This document shows, piece after piece, positions 1-7,570 of a stretch of DNA of 64,000 nt (position 1 is the first letter of the stretch; the number at the start of each line of letters is the position of its first letter). Both the position numbers and the translations under genes were made by a program. The stretch spans positions 62,001-126,000 of the forward strand of contig NZ_JBHUEM010000001.1 in NCBI RefSeq assembly GCF_042680805.1, written 5' to 3'. This DNA is from Bacillus_CJ salitolerans (GTDB taxonomy: Bacteria; Bacillota; Bacilli; Bacillales; SA4). Below the pieces are notes generated by a model, which was given only the letters and a program-made list of their open reading frames with translations, was not told the DNA's origin and made no database searches.

Positions 1-1902
1 GCTTCAGATGTTCCGAACCTAGTGTCACTTGCTTCAAAGGAAGAGGTTGAGAAATTCTTCAAGCAGGACATTCGTAAGATTGCCATTACGACTATTTTCA
101 GATTTGGCGATGTTGAAGGTGTTCTCAATCCTAGAGATAACATAATCATCATGGTCGACGAGGCTCATCGAACTCAAGAAGGTGATCTCGGTGAAAAGAT
201 GCGTTCAGCACTACCGAATGCATTCTTCTTCGGACTTACTGGTACGCCTATAAACCGTATTGATAAGAATACATTCCGTACCTTTGGAGCAACTGAAGAT
301 AGGAGCGGGTATTTAAGTCGATATACCTTCTCTGATTCCATCAGGGATAATGCAACTCTACCGCTTAACTTCGAGCCGGTTCCAGTTGACCTCCATGTTG
401 ATAAGGATAAAGTAAATGCTGAGTTTGATGCTCTAACGGAAACGCTTTCAGATGCTGACCGTGCAGAGCTTTCTAAACGTGTAAATATGAAGGCAATTAT
501 GTATGACCCTAAGCGTATCCGCAAGGTTTGTGAGCATATCGTAAAGCATTACAAAGAGAAGATTGAGCCTAACGGTTACAAAGGCCAAATTGTTGTATAC
601 GATCGTGAGAGCTGCCTTATGTACAAGGAAGAGCTAGATAAGCTGCTTCCTTCTGAAGCATCCACAATCGTTATGGATACCAACAATGATAAGGAAGACC
701 GTTATAAGAAGTATCGCCGCAGTCGTGATGAGGAAGCAAAGGTTTTGGATCAGTTCCGTGACAAGAGCAATCCTCTGAAGTTGGTTATAGTAACTGCAAA
801 GCTTTTAACAGGGTTTGATGCCCCTATTCTTCAAGCGATGTATTTGGATAAGCCGATGAAGGATCATAACCTTCTACAGGCCATCTGCCGTACAAACCGT
901 ACCTATGATGAAGGCAAGACACATGGACTGATTGTAGACTACATCGGTATTTTTGATAATGTCGCTAAGGCTTTGGACTTCGATGAAGCCAGCATGAAGA
1001 AAGTTATTACTAATATCGAAGAAGTCAAGAAGCAGGTTCCTGCGCTTCTTAGAAAGTGCCTAAGTTACTTTATGGGTGTTGACCGTACTGTTGAAGGCTG
1101 GGAAGGCTTACTTGCAGCACAGGAGTGTATTCCTACAAATAAAGATAAGGATGAGTTCGCAGCAGATTACCGTGTTCTGAATAGAGCCTGGGATGCGCTG
1201 TCCCCTGATCCATTCCTTAATAAATACAAATTCGACTATATATGGCTTAGTAAAGTTTATGAGTCTGTAAAGCCGACGGACAATCGTGGTGCGCTTGTAT
1301 GGGCAGCTCTTGGTGCTAAGACATTGGAGCTCGTTCACGCAAACATCGAAGTTGGCCAGGTTCATGATGACCTTGATATCCTTACGCTTGATGCAAACCT
1401 GATAGACGAGTTTATCCGTAAGCAGAAGGATGTTAGAAAGACAACCATGAAGGTAGAAATCGACCTGGTTGCTAAGATTCGTGAACATACAAATGACCCT
1501 AAATTCGTTAAACTTGGCGAGAAGCTTGAAGAACTACGTGATCGCCATGAACAGGGCTTGATTACTAGCATTGAGTTCCTGAAACTCCTGCTGGAACTTG
1601 CAAGAGAGGCAGCGCAGGCAGAGAAGGAAGTTGTCCCTGAAGAGGAAATCGACCGTGGTAAAGCTGCTCTTACAGAGCTCTTTAAAGGCGTTAAGAATGA
1701 AAATACTCCTATCATTGTTGAACGTATCGTAGCCGATATTGACGACATCGTAAAGATTGTTCGTTTCGATGGCTGGCAAAGAACTACTGCAGGTAAGAAT
1801 GAAGTTAAGAAGGCGCTTCGCAGTGTCATCTGGATCAAGTACAAGATTAAGGATAAAGAAGTATTCGATAAGTCTTATAGCTATATCGAGCAATATTATT
1901 AA
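1..1902 (+). CDS. hsdR: Type I restriction enzyme R subunit, 3' part (window-truncated)
   Basis: This is the motor/nuclease subunit of a type I restriction-modification complex, which cuts foreign DNA after ATP-driven translocation. The frame is open from base 1, so the gene starts upstream of the window and the GTG at 22 is internal. Visible SF2 helicase motifs are DEAH (VDEAHRTQ, near base 154), motif III (GLTGTPI, near 232), motif V (LLTGFDAP, near 805) and motif VI (QAICRTNR, near 877). An alpha-helical C-terminal region typical of HsdR follows. Walker A and the nuclease domain would lie upstream. The hsdM/hsdS partners are not in the window. A strong terminator follows. Family assignment is firm; specificity cannot be read. 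Confidence 0.95.
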   Translation, partial: ASDVPNLVSLASKEEVEKFFKQDIRKIAITTIFRFGDVEGVLNPRDNIIIMVDEAHRTQEGDLGEKMRSALPNAFFFGLTGTPINRIDKNTFRTFGATEDRSGYLSRYTFSDSIRDNATLPLNFEPVPVDLHVDKDKVNAEFDALTETLSDADRAELSKRVNMKAIMYDPKRIRKVCEHIVKHYKEKIEPNGYKGQIVVYDRESCLMYKEELDKLLPSEASTIVMDTNNDKEDRYKKYRRSRDEEAKVLDQFRDKSNPLKLVIVTAKLLTGFDAPILQAMYLDKPMKDHNLLQAICRTNRTYDEGKTHGLIVDYIGIFDNVAKALDFDEASMKKVITNIEEVKKQVPALLRKCLSYFMGVDRTVEGWEGLLAAQECIPTNKDKDEFAADYRVLNRAWDALSPDPFLNKYKFDYIWLSKVYESVKPTDNRGALVWAALGAKTLELVHANIEVGQVHDDLDILTLDANLIDEFIRKQKDVRKTTMKVEIDLVAKIREHTNDPKFVKLGEKLEELRDRHEQGLITSIEFLKLLLELAREAAQAEKEVVPEEEIDRGKAALTELFKGVKNENTPIIVERIVADIDDIVKIVRFDGWQRTTAGKNEVKKALRSVIWIKYKIKDKEVFDKSYSYIEQYY

Positions 1903-2000
1903 TCGTTGGCTGCCTACGAAACAGTATGTATAAAATTGTATTATATGTAAAAATATTTATAGATTATCAATTTGATATGAAATTATCAAATTAAAATACG

Positions 2001-2034
2001 AACCTCTATCCCATTTAGGATAGAGGTTATATTT
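2001..2034 (+). terminator. Intrinsic terminator after hsdR
   Basis: Arms 2001-2011 and 2018-2028 form a perfect 11-bp stem around a 6-base loop, followed by a T-rich run. It lies about 100 bases after the hsdR stop and marks the likely left edge of the accessory element. Confidence 0.85.
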
Positions 2035-2067
2035 TGTCAAAAGAAAACGACCAAGGAGAATGTAAGT

Positions 2068-2202
2068 ATGCCAAAAAAATCTTACAAGCTAAAAGATGCC
2101 CAAGGAGCAATAGACGAAACGAACTCTCCGGCAAAACGAATTTGTATTTCGCAATTAAAAATTCCCCCATTTCGCAACTTATATTGGACCATTCTTCACT
2201 AG
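2068..2202 (+). CDS. Small hypothetical ORF (44 aa)
   Basis: An AAGGAG sequence 8-9 bases upstream of the ATG precedes a 44-codon frame starting MPKKSYKLKDAQ. The product is basic and has no recognisable domain. It sits between the hsdR terminator and a GC-rich hairpin, in a stretch containing decayed genes, so it may be a relic. The overlapping frame that begins at 2034 has no ribosome binding site. Only the start signal supports this call. Confidence 0.25.
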   Translation: MPKKSYKLKDAQGAIDETNSPAKRICISQLKIPPFRNLYWTILH

Positions 2203-2242
2203 CGAAATTTCCAGTTAATCTATTATTTTATTCTCGTCATTC

Positions 2243-2352
2243 GGGGCTTGACATGGATCCTCTGCGGGCATGATTTCAACCCGGAAGTCCGAAGCGCCAA
2301 GGCTTCCGGTCCCGAATCAGGGTATCATGCCCGCCACTCCATATAAAGCCCC
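2243..2352. other. GC-rich extended hairpin, possible structured RNA
   Basis: Nested complementary arms cover about 110 bases: GGGGCTT 2243-2249 with AAGCCCC 2346-2352; ATGGA 2253-2257 with TCCAT 2338-2342; GCGGGCATGAT 2264-2274 with ATCATGCCCGC 2324-2334; ACCC 2279-2282 with GGGT 2320-2323; and an alternative inner pair CCGGAAG 2281-2287 with CTTCCGG 2303-2309. It is far more GC-rich than its neighbours, lies outside any convincing gene and has no terminal T-run, so it is not a simple terminator. It could be a structured RNA, a recombination or transfer site, or a foldback repeat. I do not recognise the family. Confidence 0.5.
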
Positions 2353-2459
2353 TGGGGAGCAATTCTAAAAAAATAATTTCCAATCGAAAGGGGGAATTTT
2401 CAATTAATATTTGGTCCAGTTTTCAATTGCAATATACAACGAATTAACATTATATCTCT

Positions 2460-2859
2460 AAAACTGGTAAAGTCTTCTCTACAAGGAACGATCAGTATGA
2501 TCTCCAGGGGATGGCTACAAATTGCTAAAAATGTTCCTTGAGGACAAGGATCGAGAGCATTATATCGTTGTTGCACTTGATACAAAAAATCAGCCAGTTT
2601 CCATCAATATTTGTCATATAGGTAGCTTTAAATGCTGTATAGTTGATCCTAGAGAGGTAATTAAATCTTCTATCCTGTCTAATGCTGATTCAATAATAGT
2701 TGGTCATAATTATCCATCGGGAATAGTGGAACCAGGCAAGAAAGAAACAGAAGTGACTAATGATTAGTAGAAGCAGGAAAAATTATTAGCATGTAATCGA
2801 CCACATCATCGTTGGCGATGAAAACCTATACTTCTTTAAAAGAAAAAGGCTACATTTAG
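2460..2859 (+). pseudogene. Decayed radC-family gene
   Basis: This is a degenerate copy of the intact RadC gene at 3583-4092. Homology starts at the AAACTGGTAAA stretch and runs to the shared stop. The frame is broken: the N-terminal third is missing or scrambled, and a one-base deletion near 2760 brings in-frame stops. The metal-binding HNHPSG motif has become HNYPSG. Nucleotide similarity continues past the stop into the next entry, so a two-gene block was duplicated and this copy decayed. Confidence 0.85.
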
Positions 2860-2938
2860 GAGAAGTGAATATATATAGGAGTATTTCAAAACATTTATAA
2901 AGGGTAGGTTTGAATTCGATATTAATAAAAGAGAATAA
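2860..2938 (+). pseudogene. Relic of the gene that follows radC
   Basis: This stretch matches the first ~80 bases of the gene at 4104-4409, including the GGAGTATTTCAAAACATTTA segment. The ATG is mutated, a TAA interrupts the frame and the similarity then fades. It confirms that the duplication covered radC plus the start of its downstream neighbour. Confidence 0.7.
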
Positions 2939-2989
2939 TGATAGTAGTTTATAATAAAAAATGGTTAAAAAAGAATAGATGAATAGATT

Positions 2990-3379
2990 CTAAGTATTTA
3001 TTTCTAAACTTACTTTATTATTTAATAAAGTAACAAAGCTATAAATCTCATGTAGTAAAGCCTCGGCAGATGAGTTCAGAAAGTGACAATGCGCAATCTT
3101 ATTCCTGATAGCGGGCAGTTGTGAAAGTAAAATTTTTTGTCTTTTATTGAAAACTTTAAATAATGGAGGAAAAACGTTAAAGTAGTTTAGCAATTCGTGG
3201 AGGTTAATAACATCTATGGGTTTAATGAAGCGCCTGTGGTGTTTCATAGGGGCAATGTGTTGCCAGTTAGGACCGTATTCTTCGTGCATTTTTTCTTTAA
3301 TAATTCTTCGTAGAGATGTCTCTTTAACATAAAGCTTTTTATAGGAAAACATCATAAATTGTACTTCAGTATTTTCCAA
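2990..3379 (-). CDS. HEPN-like domain protein
   Basis: A 129-residue protein starting with TTG at 3379, supported by AAAGGAG ten bases upstream. Residues 90-98 read AIRNKIAHC. This matches the R-x4-H signature (R92, H97) of HEPN folds, many of which are RNases in toxin-antitoxin, abortive-infection or CRISPR systems. The helix-rich sequence and the position of the motif near the C-terminus resemble Swt1/RiboL-PSP HEPN proteins. No antitoxin or nucleotidyltransferase gene is adjacent. It runs opposite to its neighbours and sits between the decayed and intact radC copies. A role in RNA cleavage is inferred from the motif only. Confidence 0.55.
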   Translation of the reverse strand: MENTEVQFMMFSYKKLYVKETSLRRIIKEKMHEEYGPNWQHIAPMKHHRRFIKPIDVINLHELLNYFNVFPPLFKVFNKRQKILLSQLPAIRNKIAHCHFLNSSAEALLHEIYSFVTLLNNKVSLEINT

Positions 3380-3582
3380 ACTTATAAGGCTCCTTTCCTT
3401 TTTGTATTAATAGTAGCATTAATTTAATTTACATAATATTACATTTTTATTACAAAAGCTCCACTTTTGTACACATTTGAATCAAGTTGATTTTTAAATA
3501 TATATTATTATTTTGAAAGATATTATATCAATTGCTCTAACCCAAATTAATGGGGGAGGGCTATTTTAATGGAGGAATATAA

Positions 3583-4092
3583 ATGGAGAAATATCTTAGT
3601 AGAAACCAATTACAACTTCAACTTGATTTTGTAAAGGAGGAGCAGAGAAAACCAGCTAAAAGAGTTAATATTGTTTCATTAAAACTGGTAAAAGAGTCAT
3701 CCCTACTTTATAAGGAACGCTCAGTGCGATCTCCAGAAGATGGTGCTACCTTATTAAAAGAGTTTCTTGGAGAAAAAGACCGTGAGTATTTTGTAGTTAT
3801 TGCTTTAGATACAAAAAACCAACCAGTATCAATTAATGTCTGTCATATTGGAAGTTTGAATGCTAGCATAGTTCACCCAAGAGAAGTCATGAAGTCAGCG
3901 ATACTGTCCAATGCTGCTTCAATTATTGTAGGTCATAATCATCCATCAGGGAAGGTAGAACCAAGTAGAGAGGACATTGAAGTTACAAAAAGGTTAGTAG
4001 AAGCAGGGAAGATTATTGGAATAGATCTTTTAGATCACATTATTGTGGGGGATAAAACGTATATAAGCTTAAAAGAGAAAGGTTATATTTAG
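3583..4092 (+). CDS. RadC-family JAB/MPN domain protein
   Basis: A 169-residue protein behind GGAGG. It has only the RadC metallopeptidase-like JAB domain: GHNHPSG at 117-123 and a following S128/D131 give the H-x-H-x(10)-D metal site. The helix-hairpin-helix N-terminus of chromosomal RadC (about 220 residues) is absent. Short RadC-like proteins of this kind are common on plasmids, ICEs and SCC-like elements, where their function is not settled; JAB folds include deubiquitinase-like peptidases. It is followed 11 bases later by the 4104 gene, so the two are probably co-transcribed. A decayed copy lies at 2460. Confidence 0.88.
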   Translation: MEKYLSRNQLQLQLDFVKEEQRKPAKRVNIVSLKLVKESSLLYKERSVRSPEDGATLLKEFLGEKDREYFVVIALDTKNQPVSINVCHIGSLNASIVHPREVMKSAILSNAASIIVGHNHPSGKVEPSREDIEVTKRLVEAGKIIGIDLLDHIIVGDKTYISLKEKGYI

Positions 4093-4103
4093 GAGAGGTA
4101 AAT

Positions 4104-4409
4104 ATGTATACACAGGAGTATTTCAAAACATTTATGAAGGATAGGTTTAAAGTCGATATTGAAATAAGAGAAATAGCTAATGAAGCAGTTATACTAGGCA
4201 TTGATGAATTGGATAATACAATAATTCCTATTGAGATTCAAAACAAGTTACCAGATTCAGTTCTATTTCAATTATATAGCTACCAAGCAGAAAATGAGTG
4301 GATTTTAGGCATTGCAATGGAAGAAGCAACCTATAATCCGCTCTTTTTAGTTTGTTTAAAAGATGGAGAACGAGTTCACTTTCAACACATAAATTTAGAA
4401 ACTACTTGA
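4104..4409 (+). CDS. Hypothetical protein (101 aa) co-transcribed with radC
   Basis: Starts with ATG behind AGGAGAGG. The product is a mildly acidic, soluble 101-residue protein with no signal peptide or membrane segment and no motif I recognise. It follows RadC by 11 bases, and its 5' end is duplicated with the decayed radC copy upstream, so the pair moves as a unit. Two tiny genes with strong ribosome binding sites follow within 120 bases before a terminator, suggesting a four-gene operon. Confidence 0.7.
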   Translation: MYTQEYFKTFMKDRFKVDIEIREIANEAVILGIDELDNTIIPIEIQNKLPDSVLFQLYSYQAENEWILGIAMEEATYNPLFLVCLKDGERVHFQHINLETT

Positions 4410-4428
4410 TGAAAGGAGGTGATGATTA

Positions 4429-4506
4429 GTGTGGGATAAAATTGTTATTCCAGTCGTTATTGCAGTTGCTACTGAAATTTTTAAAGAAGTAACAAAAGTT
4501 AAATAG
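4429..4506 (+). CDS. Tiny hydrophobic peptide (25 aa)
   Basis: GTG start behind a near-perfect AAAGGAGGTGAT site at 4412-4423. The peptide has tryptophan at position 2, a central hydrophobic run (IVIPVVIAVA) and a charged tail (EIFKEVTKVK), so it could span or lie on the membrane. Tiny peptides of this layout include type I toxins, leaderless bacteriocins and membrane modulators. No family is recognised. The quality of the ribosome binding site and its place between the 4104 gene and a cysteine-rich peptide argue for translation. Confidence 0.5.
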   Translation: MWDKIVIPVVIAVATEIFKEVTKVK

Positions 4507-4523
4507 TGAAAGGAGAAAATACA

Positions 4524-4604
4524 ATGAAAATATTGCCTTGTTCGTGTTATTGTCAGTGCACTACATGCACAATTAAGCAAATAATAAAAATTATTAAAAG
4601 ATAA
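4524..4604 (+). CDS. Tiny cysteine-rich peptide (26 aa)
   Basis: ATG behind AAAGGAG, starting 18 bases after the previous tiny gene. The N-terminal half holds five cysteines in eleven residues (CSCYCQCTTC spacing) and the tail is basic (IKQIIKIIKR). The pattern suggests metal binding or disulfide formation. The basic amphipathic tail would suit a membrane-active or nucleic-acid-binding peptide. A strong terminator starts at the base after its stop codon. No homologue is recognised. Confidence 0.45.
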   Translation: MKILPCSCYCQCTTCTIKQIIKIIKR

Positions 4605-4644
4605 GAGTCATGAATGTAATTTAAGTACATTCATGACTCTTTTA
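4605..4644 (+). terminator. Intrinsic terminator of the radC operon
   Basis: Arms 4605-4618 and 4626-4639 form a perfect 14-bp stem with a 7-base loop, followed by TTTT. It begins at the base after the TAA of the tiny cysteine-rich gene. Confidence 0.9.
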
Positions 4645-4801
4645 TATTTGGAGGGAGGTGTTTTGCAGCTACTCAATCTATTTCAGGTACAGTTCAAAAT
4701 GGTTTCTATTAAAATGTAACTAGTTTTGCACAAGGACATTTATTGTACATGTGGAGAAGCAATTAACACTCAGAAAAGGTTGTAATAGGGAGACGAAGTT
4801 C

Positions 4802-5158
4802 ATGAAAATGATTCAACATATTTCAGATATTGAAGAGTTAAAGGCAAGGAGTAGTGTTCCCATCGAATACATCAAAGAAATTGAATCTGAATTTTTGAGT
4901 TGGTACGAAGCAGAGGAAACAGGAGAAACACTGATTGAATTCCGATTACCAACAGAGTCCTGTATGTATCACCTAGAAGGAAAAGAAGATGCCCAATTCA
5001 TTGTAAAGCAAATGTTACACGTCGAATATATCGAAAAAGAAGAGCTAGTAGACTGTTCCTATTTTCGAATTGGAATTATGAATGATCATCAAATGAATGT
5101 ACTATTTTTTGTGGAGGGAACTATAGATAAACGGTTTGAACAATGGTTGCAACAATAG
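4802..5158 (+). CDS. Small acidic protein upstream of DUF960 (possible UDG-inhibitor-like)
   Basis: I start this at the ATG behind AGGGAG (4802) rather than the in-frame GTG at 4751, which has no ribosome binding site. The 118-residue product is strongly acidic, with a C-terminal segment reading IGIMNDHQMNVLFFVEG. It ends just before the DUF960 gene. In staphylococcal SCC elements the gene beside DUF960 is DUF950/SAUGI, a small acidic inhibitor of uracil-DNA glycosylase that mimics DNA. Position, size and charge fit, but sequence similarity is weak by eye, so this identity is a suggestion only. Confidence 0.6.
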   Translation: MKMIQHISDIEELKARSSVPIEYIKEIESEFLSWYEAEETGETLIEFRLPTESCMYHLEGKEDAQFIVKQMLHVEYIEKEELVDCSYFRIGIMNDHQMNVLFFVEGTIDKRFEQWLQQ

Positions 5159-5169
5159 GAGGAATGGTA

Positions 5170-5472
5170 ATGTTTGAATCAAATAAACCAATATATATGA
5201 CAAAGACTATATCAGAAAAACTAAGCAAAGGACACCGCGACTTCATTGTTCATTACATAGTAGAGAAACAGTCAACACTAGAAGACTATCTGCAAATCTT
5301 TGAATTCTACATTGAAAATAACAAGCAATGGCTTATACAAAGGCAGGAGGAACCGAATCGAGAAACAACCATCTGTTTAGAGCTGGTGAAAAGTGAACCT
5401 ATAGAATGTAAAGTGTGGGTTATGGATCAGGGTGGAGAAGGAATAATTATTTTATTTCCTGAAGACTATTAA
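5170..5472 (+). CDS. DUF960 family protein
   Basis: I start at 5170 (MFESNKP), 7 bases after AGGAGG; the ATG at 5164 is too close to that site. The 100-residue protein shows the DUF960 pattern: an MF..N....T start, DYLQIFEF in the middle and KVWVMD followed by a C-terminal LFPEDY. Function is unknown, but DUF960 is a standard accessory gene of SCC-type elements, near the large serine recombinase genes. The ribosome binding site overlaps the stop of the acidic gene upstream, so the two are translationally coupled. A strong terminator follows. Confidence 0.8.
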   Translation: MFESNKPIYMTKTISEKLSKGHRDFIVHYIVEKQSTLEDYLQIFEFYIENNKQWLIQRQEEPNRETTICLELVKSEPIECKVWVMDQGGEGIIILFPEDY

Positions 5473-5482
5473 TGAACTACTA

Positions 5483-5516
5483 CTGCTTGCTTATGAATCT
5501 ACTTATAAGCAAGCAG
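5483..5516 (+). terminator. Intrinsic terminator after DUF960
   Basis: Arms CTGCTTGCTTAT 5483-5494 and ATAAGCAAGCAG 5505-5516 make a perfect 12-bp stem; a weak T-rich tail follows. Confidence 0.75.
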
Positions 5517-5605
5517 CTAGTATTCTTTCATACAATAATCGTAATATATATTTTTTTTTGCCAGCTTTTCATATACAGATAGAAAAACAATAAAATAATG
5601 GGTCT

Positions 5606-5649
5606 ACGTATACGTCAACGTATACCATAATATCAACTTATATGTATAC
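5606..5649 (+). promoter_or_regulatory. Phased ACGTATAC repeats, likely operator
   Basis: ACGTATAC occurs at 5606-5613 and 5618-5625 and as ATGTATAC at 5642-5649, spacings of 12 and 24 bases. A weak fourth copy falls in register at 5630-5637. Each copy holds the palindrome GTATAC. The array sits just before the ribosome binding site of a ribbon-helix-helix gene; such proteins bind short repeats cooperatively, so autoregulation is the natural reading. Confidence 0.65.
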
Positions 5650-5669
5650 AGAGAGGGAGGCATTAAAAA

Positions 5670-6092
5670 ATGAATCAATATTATGGAATGAGGAGAAAAA
5701 GAAATATAGACCTTAGTCGTCAAAGTCAATCTTTAGGCCATGATTATCAATACGAAGTAGAGTTAGAAGAAGATAAAGAGGTTGTTGAACTTGAGGAAGG
5801 ATACGAAGAAATAGAGGAAGTTGAAGAGTATGAGGAAGAGGTACATTTACCAGATGATTACCAATCGGAACAAAACTATTTTATGTTAGATGGAAAGCCA
5901 TTCAAACTAAAGCAGCAATTTAAAAAGGAATCTTTTTCGGAAACACATGTACGTGTTACTACCTACCTCGATAAGAATATTCACCAAATTATTAAGATGT
6001 TACAGCATCATAAGCAAATAGAGTCTATTACTAAATTTATTAATGACAGCATAAAAGACCAATTGATGAACAAGTATAATCAAGATAAATGA
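5670..6092 (+). CDS. Ribbon-helix-helix-like regulator with acidic N-terminus
   Basis: A 140-residue protein behind GAGGGAGG. Residues ~25-65 are a run dominated by glutamate. Residues ~94-130 (THVRVTTYLDKNIHQIIKML, then ITKFINDSIKDQL) have the strand-helix-helix pattern of CopG/ParG/omega-type DNA-binding proteins. The acidic N-terminus could block DNA binding, mimic DNA or recruit a partner. Phased repeats with 12-bp spacing lie immediately upstream and are its probable operator. In plasmids and SCC-like islands such proteins control copy number, partition or the excision genes. The domain call rests on pattern, not on a database hit. Confidence 0.65.
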   Translation: MNQYYGMRRKRNIDLSRQSQSLGHDYQYEVELEEDKEVVELEEGYEEIEEVEEYEEEVHLPDDYQSEQNYFMLDGKPFKLKQQFKKESFSETHVRVTTYLDKNIHQIIKMLQHHKQIESITKFINDSIKDQLMNKYNQDK

Positions 6093-6240
6093 TATCAATT
6101 AATATTTATTAATATAAATAAATGCCTCATAGCTCATAAACGGGCTATGGGGGAGAATAAAGACTTGACTTTATTTAAAGCGAAGACAAAAAATGAAATA
6201 GATAGAAAATCAAAGAAAAAGGGAGAAAAAATATTCAGAC

Positions 6241-6566
6241 AACTTTTATTCGGGAGCAACTGCTCCCCATTCCCAAAGTAGTACTTCGCAAAATGAAGGT
6301 TTGTCTATTCGACATAACTGGAATTAGCGATTATTATTTGGGTAATAACTAAATCACAATCACTTTGATTGTTGCAAATAAGGAAGCTTACTGGTGGACA
6401 ACCCAAGTTTGTCCGTGTCCATGCTTACTAAAGTCACTAAGACAGGTATTAACCAAATGCGAAGCCTGATACAAGACGCCTTAGCAACAAAGATTTCAAT
6501 GGATAGAAGCGGGAAAAGTATGCCCAATTCTATGAAATCTTTGTTATGCTTTGGCGTCTTTTTTGT
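6241..6566 (+). ncRNA. Structured leader-like element, copy A
   Basis: No gene is visible in 6093-6624. The 3' part folds into one long hairpin: AAGACGCC 6473-6480 pairs with GGCGTCTT 6553-6560 and AACAAAGATTT 6486-6496 pairs with AAATCTTTGTT 6535-6545. It is followed by a T-run, so it can act as a terminator. An upstream block, about 6429-6480 with core TGCGAAGC, is conserved at 8717-8770 in copy B. A small hairpin with arms GGGAGCA/TGCTCCC lies at 6252-6268. Each copy precedes a small gene, suggesting an attenuator or a stable small RNA. I do not recognise the family. Confidence 0.5.
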
Positions 6567-6624
6567 TGCCATTAAATGAAATCAAAGCACGGTTTAGTTC
6601 CATAATTGAAAAGGAGAGATGAAC

Positions 6625-7038
6625 ATGTACGCTATGTTTCAAAAGGAAGGATGTTTAAAAGGAAAAGCCAATCAGGTATTTATTCATACCTCAACTTCGG
6701 TAAGGTTACCGAAACAATCAATGGGTACAAGTGTACTAAAGTTTCAAAAAATGTGCCAACGTTTAACGGATGCTGCAGGATATGAACTTAGCGATATTCA
6801 ATTAGGTGAAAGCGAAGTTAGTATTCAATTTGGCAATACAGTCTTTGACCCAATTGCTAGCTTAGACGAACTGAACGACCTATGGGATACAGTAAACGAA
6901 GCATGTAAGAACATTCTTATCCCAGAAGGTTGTATGAAATGGATGATTGATATCGGTCTCCATGAAGAGGAACCTTATGACCTAGATGTAGAGATCTTAA
7001 GGCAAGATAATGCGGAAATCTCAGAATTAGAAAGGTAG
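6625..7038 (+). CDS. Hypothetical protein (137 aa) behind structured element A
   Basis: I place the start at 6625 (MYAMFQKEG), six bases after GGAGAG; the ATG at 6619 overlaps that site. The soluble acidic protein has no motif I recognise. It begins about 60 bases after the long hairpin of element A, so its expression may depend on read-through. The next gene starts 8 bases after its stop, indicating an operon. Confidence 0.65.
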   Translation: MYAMFQKEGCLKGKANQVFIHTSTSVRLPKQSMGTSVLKFQKMCQRLTDAAGYELSDIQLGESEVSIQFGNTVFDPIASLDELNDLWDTVNEACKNILIPEGCMKWMIDIGLHEEEPYDLDVEILRQDNAEISELER

Positions 7039-7046
7039 GATTTCGA

Positions 7047-7487
7047 ATGGGAAAGAGCGTAACTGTCATTCTTCATGATGGACCGATTCTCTTAGAAAAG
7101 AGCAAAAAGTATTTCAATTCGATAGCTATCGATGTACCACGAAAGTACTTTGAAGGAAAACAAGGCCTAAATATCTTCCATGTAAGACGTGAAATGGAAG
7201 AAGGGTTAAAGTGTTACTTCGCTTATAAAGATAAGCTTACCTCACCAACTATTAACAGATCATTAGAAAATATCACTTATTATTTTGGTTTAAAACCAAG
7301 GGTTGAAGTAAAAAGTCTCGATCAAATTAATGACTTGAATTTAGGTATTGAAATTTCATTATGTTTTTCTATTGAGAAACTAGGTATTCCAATTAAAGCT
7401 TGGACAGCCCGATTGAACCTAGAAATTGAAGAAGATGGAGATGTCATATATCAACAATATTTGCATGACAAATATGGAAGTTTATAA
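7047..7487 (+). CDS. Hypothetical protein (146 aa)
   Basis: ATG start, coupled to the gene upstream (8-base gap). The product is a soluble mixed alpha/beta protein with no signal peptide, membrane segment or motif I can name. It belongs to the run of small element genes between the RHH regulator and the primase-helicase, a position usually taken by element-specific accessory genes. Confidence 0.65.
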   Translation: MGKSVTVILHDGPILLEKSKKYFNSIAIDVPRKYFEGKQGLNIFHVRREMEEGLKCYFAYKDKLTSPTINRSLENITYYFGLKPRVEVKSLDQINDLNLGIEISLCFSIEKLGIPIKAWTARLNLEIEEDGDVIYQQYLHDKYGSL

Positions 7488-7570
7488 GGACAGAATCATT
7501 CGAAGCCGGGAATGGCACTTCAAGAATATCAAAAATACATGATGAAAAGCGAAAAAGGAGATGGAACGAA

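Noticed and set aside
2034..2273. 79-codon plus-strand frame just after the hsdR terminator
   Set aside because: It has no ribosome binding site, runs into the GC-rich hairpin, and its sequence lacks protein-like character; the overlapping 2068 frame has a better start.
6360..6579. Overlapping frames of 60-70 codons on both strands
   Set aside because: They coincide with the long foldback of structured element A; complementary arms create open frames on both strands.
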